Of a DNA stretch of 64,000 bases, positions 29,049 through 64,000 are shown one piece after another; position 1 is the stretch's first letter, and each line of letters starts with the position of its first letter. A program made the translations under genes and the position numbers. Below the pieces are notes generated by a model, which did not search any database, was not told where the DNA came from, and was given only the letters and a program-made list of their open reading frames with translations. This DNA comes from Ovis canadensis (taxonomy: Eukaryota > Chordata > Mammalia > Artiodactyla > Bovidae): assembly GCF_042477335.2 (NCBI RefSeq), contig NC_091246.1, positions 14,257,001 through 14,321,000 of the forward strand, given 5' to 3'.

Positions 29049-29324
29049 GCTACTGCTACTGCTAAGTCGCTTCAGTCGTGTCCGACTCTGTGCGACCCCA
29101 CAGACGGCAGTCCACCAGGCTCCCCCGTCCCTGGGATTCTCCAGGCAAGAACACTGGAGTGGGTGGCCATTTCCTTCTCCAATGCATGAAAGTGAAAAGT
29201 GAAAGTGAAGTCGCTCAGTCGTGTCCGACTCCTAGCGACCCCATGGACTGCAGCCTACCAGGCTCCTCTGTCCTTGGGATTTTCCAGACAAGAGTACTGG
29301 AGTGGGTTGCCGTTGCCTTCTCTA
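29049..29324 (-). repeat. Dimeric Bov-tA-type SINE with 12-bp target-site duplication
   Basis: Two Bov bodies in tandem, one from GCTACTGCTACTGCTAAGTC, the other from AAGTGAAGTCGCTCAGTC, joined by an AAAGTGAAAAGTGAAAG linker. Flanked by GTTATAGACCTT at 29037-29048 and 29325-29336, so the dimer inserted as one unit. Confidence 0.9.
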
Positions 29325-29547
29325 GTTATAGACCTTAGTGGTAACTAAACTGTATGTTAATGACAGTTAGTTTAGTGGTAAAGGCTTATGAATCATCAGG
29401 GTGGTGTGGAAATTGCAGAATGCAATAGCTGAGCAAATTGAGAAACTGGGACTAGGTTGAAAAGTACAAGGAATGTCATGTTAAGAAAGAATTATCACAT
29501 TCTGCATTATAGGCTGTAATTCTTACCACCTCCTCAAACAAGTATTT

Positions 29548-29604
29548 GGTTATTTTTTGGTATCCTAGTGGTATTTATTTTGGTATCCTGTGGTATTTAT
29601 TTTG
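29548..29604. repeat. Short tandem duplication
   Basis: TTTTGGTATCCTAGTGGTAT and TTTTGGTATCCTGTGGTATT are adjacent imperfect copies of a unit of about 26 bp. Confidence 0.75.
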
Positions 29605-30057
29605 CCGTATTCTCAGTGGGTAGCTCAGCTATCAGACCTGACCCTGGCTGATGCTATTTGACTTGTAAGTTTCTTAGGGCTCAGTCCCAGGTGCAAGGGC
29701 CAGGGGACGGGCTGTAAAAAGAGACTGCTGAAGTGGAGTGGACGTGAAAGTCACTTGCTTCCAGGAGGTCAAGCAGCTTTAACCACCTGTTGATTCATTC
29801 ATTCAATGAATGTTTATTGAGGACTCTTATGTGCCAGTCTGTATGTGAGAAACTACACATGGAGGACAAGAGGAAGACCTGCTCTTGCTTTCTGCCTCTA
29901 GGAGGCTCACAGCCTATTCTGGGAGTCAAATACATTAACACCGCGATAATACCGTTTGGCATCTGCAGTGTAAGGAAATGCTCGGGTGGAGTAGGGATCC
30001 TCACCCAGCCTGGGGTAACCAGGAAAGCAGGTGTAGTACTGAGGCGGAATCTCTCTT

Positions 30058-30261
30058 TTTTAGTATTTATTTACTTATTTGGCTGTACAGGATCTTAGTT
30101 GCTCATGCAGGATCTTTTAGTTGCATCACACAAATTCTTAGTCGCAGCATGTGGAATCTAATTCCACATGGTCAGGGATCATGATTCCTGGTCAGGGATC
30201 ACACCTGGGCCCCCTGCATTGGGAACGCAGGGTCTTAGCCACTGGACCACCAGGGAAGTCC
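30058..30261 (-). repeat. CHR-type SINE with internal duplication
   Basis: Reverse orientation: starts with TTAGTATTTATTTACTTATT and ends CCACTGGACCACCAGGGAAG then TCCC. The phrase GGTCAGGGATCA occurs twice, 21 bases apart, indicating a small internal duplication. Confidence 0.8.
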
Positions 30262-30394
30262 CTGAGGTTGAACCTTAAAGAAGGAATAGGAGTCAAGCAG
30301 GCAAAGGATGTGGAGAGGCATCTTCAAGAAAGCGGAGAGCAACCCAGGAGAAAGGCCAGCAGGATGAGCTGGGAACCACTGTCATTTGACAGGG

Positions 30395-30860
30395 TTGGTA
30401 TTCGTTTCCGATTGCTGCTGTGACAAGTTACCATAAATTTAGTGGCTTCCAACAACAGAAATGTATTCCCTTGAAGTTCTGGAGGCCAGAGGTCTGAACG
30501 GAATTGTATGGAGCTAAAATCAAGAGGTTGGCAGGGCTGGTTTCTCCTGGGAACTCCAGGGGAGAGAGCCCTTCCTCGGCTCCTGCAGCTTCTGGTAGCT
30601 GTGGCTATTCTTTGGCCCATTGCCTTATGACTCCAGTGTCTGCCTCTGTGGTCGGAGAGGTCAGGTTGCTTCTCCTCTTCTGTAGTCTAATCTCCTTCCC
30701 TCCCTCTGCTAGAGATACCTGTGATTACATTTAGACCCCATCCATATTATCCAGGATAATCTCCCCATCTCAAAGTCCTTAACCTCATCATATCTGCAAA
30801 GTGTAAGTAAGGTAACATACTTCACAGGTTCTAGGGATTAGCTCCTGGATATCTTAGGGG
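30395..30860. repeat. Ancient interspersed repeat
   Basis: GATTGCTGCTGTGACAAGTT, ACCATAAATTTAGTGGCTTC and GTTCTGGAGGCCAGAGGTCT, followed by a block ending TACTTCACAGGTTCTAGGG, is a common old mammalian repeat pattern. Family not named. Confidence 0.5.
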
Positions 30861-31288
30861 CCACCCAAGTGCTGGAGGATAAAGGATGAAGCAGGGAGTG
30901 GGGAGAGGTGAGGCAGGGTGAGTATGGCTACATCACAGAGGACCTTTGACCTCATAGTAAAGAGCTTGGAACCTTCCCACACGGTAAGGAGGATTTGAAA
31001 GGATCCGATTGTATTTTAAAATGATCACGCGGGCTACAGGGTAGAGAACTGATTGGAGTGGAGCAAGAGGGCAGATAAGAGGGACCAGTTGGAGGCTGTG
31101 GTGACATCAGTGTGGCGCCAAGGGTGTACAAACCCCCAGCAGGACTTGATTCTCAACTAAAGATAGTTTACATGTAAATAAAAGAGGGATTAGTCTGGTC
31201 AATTTGAAATGCATCCGCCATCTCCTGGTGGATCAGTCTTGCCCTGATTTGCAGCAGAAGGCTGGTTGTTTATACTCTGGGTAGCCTC

Positions 31289-31412
31289 AGTGTTGCTGCT
31301 GCTGCTAAGTTGCTTCGGTCGTGTCCGACTCTGTGCAACCCCAGAGACGGCAGCCCACCAGGCTCGCCCATCCCTGGGATTCTCCAGGCAAGAACACTGG
31401 AGTGGGTTGCCA
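31289..31412 (-). repeat. Bov-tA-type SINE, truncated
   Basis: TGCTGCTGCTGCTAAGTTGC then TCGGTCGTGTCCGACTCTG and CAAGAACACTGGAGTGGG: 3' body half only, reverse orientation, starting with a GCT tail. Confidence 0.85.
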
Positions 31413-32261
31413 TTGGAATATATTGTTGGGAAAAATTCCAAGGTAGACTAGGAATTCCAAGACCTGATCCCTAGCTCTCATACTTCAATCATTCCAGGTA
31501 AAACATTCCAGAAAAAAATCACTTCCGTGAAGATGAGGAGCTACCAGCAAAGGACACTTAGGGCCAGCCATTTTTCAGACAGGCAGTTCTGGCTCTTCGT
31601 AATGACTGTTAATCACAAAATTCATCTTGTAGATGTCAATCCCCTCTACCAAACTTCCTCCTACCCTGGAAGAGAAAGGGGGAGCAATTTTGGTTGCAGA
31701 TTTTTTGTAAAGGGGGATTGTGTGTGTGTATGTTTTCCCCCCAAAGAACTTCCCAGGTTTCTTTTACTCATCTGGTCTGTTGCTGGATAGCTGGGTCTCA
31801 CCTGGGTTGGTTGAACCAATTTGGTAGTTTCTTCATTGACCTTTTTAGTGAACTGGTAAACTTGTCTTTGTTGACATGGCTTGGAAGGTCAGCTACAGTT
31901 GGATGGTACAAACCAGAAGGACAGGAACCTCGCCTGGGTGAACAGGAGCCCGGACACAAGAAAGGCTAGACTCCACTCAGTGAACTGGCAGGACTTGTGC
32001 TTTAAGTGAGGGCACATGGCTCAGCGCAGGAATAGAAGAGATAAGCAGGAGTGGTCAGGCAGGGCCCGATGGTATCAGACTTGGTTGCATCATTCTTTCT
32101 TCAGGCACTGAGATTTAAAAAAAAAAAACAAAAAACAACAAAAAAAACCCTTTAGTAATTTCTCCTGTTCATACTTCCCAAACTCTTTTCTTCTTAACCA
32201 TTTATTTACATTTTTAGTCTGCCAATTGTATCTAGTATCAGACACTAGATGGTTAGGTTTT

Positions 32262-32395
32262 GTAATTATTTATTTGGCTGCACTTGGTCTTAGCTATAGC
32301 CCTCTGCATCTAGTTCCGTGACCAGGGACTGAACCCAGGAGCCCCTGTGTTGGGAGGGTGGAGTCTTAGCCACTGGGCCAATAGGGAAGTCTCTG
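32262..32395 (-). repeat. CHR-type SINE, short form
   Basis: Reverse orientation from ATTATTTATTTGGCTGCACT to GCCACTGGGCCAATAGGGAA, with the B-box-like GACTGAACCCAGGAGCCCC. Confidence 0.8.
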
Positions 32396-33218
32396 GATGG
32401 CTAGTTTAATATAGAAAAGGCAAATATGTTTCCTCTTGTGTGCTTACTTTGTGGAGTTGGTAGTGGTTCCCTAGTATGTTCTGCTAAGGAGGGTTTTGAG
32501 GCTGTATCTAGGCTTGGTGAGAAAGAGTTCAGTGATTTATTAGCAATGTCTGCTATGGGCTTTATAAAAAGAGTGGTAACTCATATTTGGAATCTAAATG
32601 CATGTCTGTTTGATTCCCTTTTCACATGGCTTCTCCTCCTGTACTGTACATACCTCTTTTATGTGTAATGTAGATACTGCACTGTAAGCACAAGATTTTT
32701 GTTTAAAGGAGGTGCTCATTACAACTCAGTAAACATTCTAAGACAGACATGATGCCCTGGGGAATCCTCTTCCCTGTTTGTTTTATCTCTGGGGCTTTTA
32801 TCTTGATGCCCTGGGAGTCTGTGGTTGACTGTGGCTTAAGAGATGCCTCTTGGCGTCTCCAGGACAAAATGAGGAGTCACCCTGGGAACCACTATTAGAT
32901 TTTCACCATGTCCCAGGCCCTGTGCCTCTGCTTTAGACACGCTCTCCTATTTTATCCTCACGGCAACCAATGATGGCGGTGTTATCATTTTATCAGCCGA
33001 AAGCTTTCTGTTGCAAGAAATGTTAAAACTGAACCCAAACTGGCTTAAATGGTTAGGAAATTCATCAGTTCACGCAACAAGCAGGCCAAAGGCAGTGTGA
33101 TCCCAGGGTCAACTTGATCCACTCTTCTGCACTCACTGTACCTGGATGCCCACAGAGGCTGTTCTTCCCTGAGGTGAGTTGCTACATGGCATTAAAAAAG
33201 AAAACCCAAGTAGCCTCA

Positions 33219-33420
33219 GGCTTCCCTGGTAGTAAAGAATCTGCCTGCAAGGCGGGAGACCTGGGTTCGATCCCTGGGTTGGGAAGATCCCCTGGAGAAG
33301 CGATAGGCTACCCACTCCAGTATTCTTGCCTGGAGAATTCCATGAGCAGAAGAGCCTGGCAGGCTACAGTGCACAGGGTTGCAAAGAGTTGGACACCATT
33401 GAGTGACTTACACTTCACAT
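33219..33420 (+). repeat. Bov-tA-type SINE with 12-bp target-site duplication
   Basis: GGCTTCCCTGGTAGTAAAGA, GGTTCGATCCCTGGGTTGGG and the Bov body. Flanked by CAAGTAGCCTCA at 33207-33218 and 33421-33432. Clean duplication and good match to consensus suggest a fairly young insertion. Confidence 0.92.
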
Positions 33421-33959
33421 CAAGTAGCCTCACATTTTGGAGGATGTGCCTAAAAGCATACACTCTGTGAGTTAGAGATTTAAGTAGACTGTGTGTACTC
33501 AAATTTATATTGTAGGCCCTACATCCCAGTATTTTAATTTTTCTCTGCTCTTAATCATAGGACTACGTAGGAGACACATTCCCAGTGTTTCAGTACCATT
33601 TCTCACAGGAAGCATAAACAACTTTTTTGAAAGGATAGCGAATCATCCATTCACTTGCTCAGCAAACCCTGAGCTTATGCTCTGTACTATGAATGGCCTA
33701 CACCCTGCATCTCCTGCATTGACAGGCGGATTCTTTACCCCAGCAGCCCTGAACAAAGTAAAGAGGAAAAAGGATGGTTTAGAACAACTGAAGCAAATTA
33801 TTTACAGAGTCAACGTCCAACTTGAAAAACAAGGACTGTGACCTGAAACCCAAAACAGGATGGAAAGGAATCACTTTTTCTTCTACTTGAAAACTGTTTG
33901 AAAACAGAAGAGGGGTAACTTGCAGAGTTCCAGAGTACTCTCATATTGAGCACTCAGTG

Positions 33960-34086
33960 AAACCTTCCTCCTTCCCTCTCTCCTTTCTTTTCCTTCCTCT
34001 TACTTCTCTTCCTCCCCTTCCTCATCCTCCTCTTTTTCCCCTTCCTCCTCTTCTTTCCCTTCTTCCCCTCTCTTTCTTCTTCTTCT
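33960..34086. repeat. Polypyrimidine (CT-rich) tract
   Basis: About 125 bases almost wholly C and T on the + strand, made of CTTCCT, CCTCCT and TTCTTC units. The complementary purine strand gives an apparent Glu/Lys-rich reading frame that is not a gene. Confidence 0.9.
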
Positions 34087-34358
34087 AAATAAAATGCCGT
34101 TGGAGGTGTTTTTCAAGTAGTAGGCTTGGGTACCAGGACCTTTCCAACAAGAAAACAGAAGCACCATGCATTGTCTCAGAGCTTCCTTTTTCTCTTGACA
34201 CAAGAGTTTCTATTATCACTCCCATGCGAAAGGGGAAATTAGAGTTGGGGGCTCAACTGACCTGACCTCAGGTCTCAAAAATGGAACAGTGGCAGTTTGA
34301 GACTCTGACTTAGGGTTCCTTCAGGAGTTTAGATTGCTCCAGCATTGACACCTACATC

Positions 34359-34470
34359 AGTTCAGTTCAGTCGCTCAGTCGTGTCCGACTCTTTGCGACC
34401 CCACGAACTGCAGCACCCCAGTCCTCCCTGTCCATCACCATCTCCCGGAGTTCACTCAGACTCATGTACA
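34359..34470 (-). repeat. BovB 3'-end fragment
   Basis: TTCAGTTCAGTCGCTCAGTC then CCACGAACTGCAGCACCCC and CATCTCCCGGAGTTCACTCA. About 110 bp, reverse orientation. Confidence 0.85.
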
Positions 34471-34533
34471 TGGTTGTCAATAGCTGCACATTAGAGTTTT
34501 CTGAAGAGCTTTAAGAAATATATGCTAAACTTG

Positions 34534-34745
34534 CAGTGGTCCCCAACCTTTTTGGCACCAGGCACTGGTTTCATGAAACACAGTTTTTCCACTGGGGGTG
34601 AGGCTGGTTCAGGCTGTAATGCAAGGAGTGGGGAGCTGCAGATGAAGCATCTCTTGCTCCCCCATGCTCATCTCCTGCTGAGCCACTGATTTCCTAACAG
34701 GTCCTGTTGGGTAGCAGTCCGCAGCCTGGGGGTTGAGGACCCCTG
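34534..34745. repeat. DNA transposon remnant with terminal inverted repeats
   Basis: Left end CAGTGGTCCCCAACCTTTTT and right end GGGGGTTGAGGACCCCTG are inverted repeats. Layout resembles hAT-Tip100-type elements. No transposase left. Confidence 0.55.
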
Positions 34746-34797
34746 TGCTAAAGGCTCCCTTGTCAGACCAATTTATTAACCTAGTAGGTAACAATCG

Positions 34798-35010
34798 ACT
34801 TAGGAGTCAGACTCTTAGTTTGAATCCTGCCTGTAAGCGTACTAGCTGTGTACCTTGGCAAGGTACTTAACTTCTCTGAGCCTCAGTTTTCCTCACTGAG
34901 AAGTGGGGATAATAACACCATCTTCTTTGTAGGGTTGTTCTAAGGATCAGATGAATTTATAGGAATGAGACTTTTATAACAGGGTCTGCCATATGGTAAT
35001 CGCTATTTAA
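34798..35010 (+). repeat. MIR SINE
   Basis: Well-preserved sense MIR: TTTGAATCCTGCCTGTAAGC, CTAGCTGTGTACCTTGGCAA, TCTCTGAGCCTCAGTTTTCC and TAGGGTTGTTCTAAGGATCA in the correct order. Confidence 0.85.
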
Positions 35011-35299
35011 AATCCTGCCAAACACACCAGAGCCAACACTTTATTAAATAAATCAATAAAACTGAATATGGTAATTGGTCTTTTAAAAGTATTCCCCCAC
35101 GGATTCTAATGTGCAGCTTGGGTTTTCAATCTCTGAAGACAGTGACTCTGAGGATTCTGCCACCCTAAACGTTGACATTAACCAGCGAGCAAAGGGAGGG
35201 TTTTGTTTTGTTTTACGATACAGGGTGTTTTGTGTAAAGGCTATTATCTGACATTCCTCCCCTGCCCCCAGTTTGTGACTAATAGAACACTTGAACTGA

Positions 35300-61299
<26,000 letters not shown>

Positions 61300-61704
61300 T
61301 AAAAGATTCCATTTTATGGTATATCAGTATTTACGTTGTTCTTGCTAATAACACATTTAATGTCTAACTGATGAAATTTAGAGTGATGGATGGGATAGAG
61401 GTAGTTTGAATTAAGTGTTGTGTAAGTATTTTTACTATTTAAAAATGAGGGAAAAGGAGCACCTAGTTCAACTCTCAATTTATAAGGACCAAATTGAAAT
61501 CTAGAGGGGTTAAGTGACTTGCCTAAAGTTATATAGCCAGGTGTAGCTCAGTTCAGTGAATAATTTTGGATAATTCTCATGTGTCAGATAGGATAAGTTT
61601 TAGGGAAAACCAGATGAATCCTGGAAAACTAGGTACAGAAGCTCTGTTTTAGTGGGGAGACAACAATCCATTAAAATGTAAAGGCTGTGCTAGTTTCAGA
61701 AGCT

Positions 61705-61922
61705 GATGTTAGGAGCATAGTCTCTGAATTCAAACTTCAGATTCAGATCCCAGTTCTCCTGCTCATTAGCTCTGTGATCCTGGATGAGTTTTGTAACCCT
61801 TCTGTGCCAATGAATAAAGTATAATAGCAAGTATATCTCACAGAATGGTAGGGAGGGTTCAGTGAGTTATTACATGTTCAGTTCCTAGACTGGGATCTGG
61901 TACACTGTAAGCTCTCTAAGTG
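61705..61922 (+). repeat. MIR SINE
   Basis: CAGATCCCAGTTCTCCTGCT, TTAGCTCTGTGATCCTGGAT and GGTACACTGTAAGCTCTCTA in sense MIR order. Confidence 0.75.
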
Positions 61923-62664
61923 TTAAGCCGTTGTTATAATTTGAGGGGAGAGGTGTGTACAGCATACAGTGGTAGTACTGAGCAAGAAATGAAATGACTC
62001 ACTGTTGATGAGCAGTGGGAAAGGTGATACCAAAGCAAATTTTGATGCACTGCCAGGAGTTTATTAGAGAGGCATGGCAAGAAGAGCGGGTAAATGGAGC
62101 AAAGGGTACAGGGACTCCCACAGAGTGAGTTCTTAGTGAACAAAGTGGGATATGTGAAATGGTGATTAGTGGGAGGCAGAGCTGGAGAGTCAGGCAGGAC
62201 TGGATTGAGAACACCTTTTTGTGTGCCGTGCTGTGCAAGCTGGACTTTATCACAGGGCTGGTGACTACTTTTACTTTTAACAGGTCCATCCGTGGCTTAA
62301 GGTTGGAAAACACTGTTGGATGAAGCAAATGTAGATAGAGACAAGAACAGTATCTGGAGTTCATGTGAGGGGGAGGAAGTCAAAGGAGGTGCAGGGGGTA
62401 CATATGTTTAAGAGATTGCTTGGTTGTCTTCCAGAAAGTCTGCTAGTTTTAATTCCCACCTCAGCAGCATATGAAAATGCCCATTTCTTTGAACTCTTGC
62501 CGGTACTCAACATTATGGTATAACAAAGTCCATTTTAGTTTTGTAAAAAGAAGTATCTCAGTGTTGCTTTAATTTGAAAATTTTAAAAATAACAGTTGAG
62601 TTGACCATTCTTTTATTTGCTTCTTGGCTGTTTATATTTTTCTTTTTTAATTTGCCTATTGTGT

Positions 62665-62797
62665 GTGTGTGTGTGACTTTTGTGACCATGATACGTGGCT
62701 TGTGGGAATCTTAGTTCCCTGACCAGGGGTTGAACCTGGGCCCTTGGCAGTGAAAGTACAGAGTTCTAATCACTGGACCACCAGGGAAATCCCTGCC
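62665..62797 (-). repeat. CHR-type SINE, short form
   Basis: GTGTGTGTGTGTGTG then ATACGTGGCTTGTGGGAATC, TTAGTTCCCTGACCAGGGGT and CTGGACCACCAGGGAAATCC, reverse orientation. Confidence 0.85.
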
Positions 62798-64000
62798 TAT
62801 TGTGTTCTTATTAATTTTTTTCAATTTTTAAAATAAGAATCTAGGACTTCTCACAGATTTCAACATGTTTATCACATCTCCCTGATTAAGGTGAAGTTTT
62901 ATCTTATTAGAGCAGATTTATCGCTTCAAGCTGTTTAAAGAGGGTGACTCTTACACAGTTAATTTCTTTGTCTTACCACTATCAGATGGCGTAAAAACTA
63001 AGTCCTATTTTCAGTGTTCCCATATACTTGTACTGGGAACACTTCATTTAGGACAACTGTATAGTTGTGTTGGTTGAAATTCCAGGGGCATCAAAAAGCA
63101 TTTGTTAAGGGTTAGTCTTGTAAAAGTTTGTCATTTTTATTCTAATTTATATGTCAGTCTGCTGTTCTTCAGGAAGAGAGACAGTAAAATGAATAAAACT
63201 AGCATTTTCTGTTACATATGATACATATCAGAAAAAATGGGTATCACAAATGAATATTTGTTCAGTTATAATTGATGCCAAAATTATGTTTTATGTATAA
63301 TATATATGGGGGTCCTGCTTTGGGGAATAAATCCATTTTCTGTGTTTCTATTTAATTTCAATTGATTGGGGCCAACGTTGAAATGATCCATCTAGAGAAG
63401 GTTGTTCGAAGTGTGTGTCCAAACATGTACTAGGTGTGCTAGGAATAACTGCAAAGAGCATTTAGTCATTCAGATGAAATTAAGCTTTTTAGTCTTTATG
63501 CTTTTTATATCACTAATAATGCTTTAAATCCTATGTTTGCTGATTTTTATTTTATGTGACCATTAACTAGCATTAGTTATTATAGTGCTAAATATTGTGA
63601 GGTGTAGATGAGGTAAGGCCTATGTGAAAAAACAGCAGGATATTGCATACATAGAAAAATGCATGCCTAAAAAATTGGAAATGGAAGAAAACGCGCCTAA
63701 TATGATCAGAATCTTAAATATGTCTCCTTTTTGGCCAAGTGTTCACTGTTCCAAATGAGCACTGAAATGTTTTACTCTAGGAAACGTAAAATAAGTGCTA
63801 TTATAAAGCTGCAACTACAAAGTTCAATGAAAATGTAGTGTGTGAACAGGAGTTAGTTTACATAGGGACTGAAAATCCTTTTAATGCATGGTATGTGAAA
63901 AATCTTAATCACCGCTTTGATCTTTGGAATTTGGTATGAAAGTTTAAGCCTGTAAACATTCAGGTTATCTTTATGTACTTTTGATCATTGAATTTCGAAC

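Noticed and set aside
33219-33420. tRNA gene suggested by GGTTCGATCCC B-box
   Set aside because: The B box belongs to tRNA-derived SINE heads, here and in the other Bov-tA and CHR copies. No cloverleaf is present.
34000-34203. Glu/Lys-rich small protein on the - strand
   Set aside because: It is a translation of a polypyrimidine tract.

Overview
The window is nuclear DNA of a ruminant (Pecora), probably a bovid. The evidence is vertebrate exon-intron structure with GT-AG splicing, two CpG-island promoters, and dense ruminant-specific repeats: many Bov-tA-type tRNA-derived SINEs, BovB (RTE-clade) LINE copies with readable reverse-transcriptase fragments, cetartiodactyl CHR-type SINEs and a ruminant L1 3' end. 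Species cannot be fixed from the sequence alone.

Two protein-coding genes lie head to tail on the + strand, the order I recall for human 9q31. FRRS1L (C9orf4) is complete. Its five coding exons (1429-1654, 13646-13730, 15838-15976, 20149-20395, 22483-22655) join without a frame break into a 289-residue protein with a hydrophobic N-terminus, a DOMON domain and a C-terminal membrane anchor. A 3'UTR of about 5.9 kb probably ends just after the AATAAA at 28529. TMEM245 (C9orf5) starts at 35612 in a second CpG island. Its first six coding exons (35612-36199, 44448-44565, 46057-46158, 57297-57413, 59704-59928, 61073-61242) encode about 440 residues, and the rest of the gene lies beyond position 64000.

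By region: 1-1200 is upstream flank; 1200-1840 is the FRRS1L CpG island and exon 1; 1655-22482 is FRRS1L introns and exons; 22656-28550 is its 3'UTR, with several embedded transposon pieces; 28560-35390 is a repeat-rich spacer; 35400-36360 is the TMEM245 CpG island and exon 1; 36200-64000 is TMEM245 introns and exons 2-6.

The two genes share no obvious pathway. FRRS1L is known as an ER-resident assembly factor for AMPA-type glutamate receptors. TMEM245 is a broadly conserved multipass membrane protein related to the AI-2E transporter family. No previously undescribed system is evident. The points most worth checking are a mariner-type MITE hairpin in FRRS1L intron 2 that resembles the ruminant miR-2284/2285 family, a ZNF143-type promoter element containing an upstream ATG in TMEM245, two competing-acceptor situations in TMEM245, a non-consensus donor in FRRS1L, and several datable nested insertions with target-site duplications.
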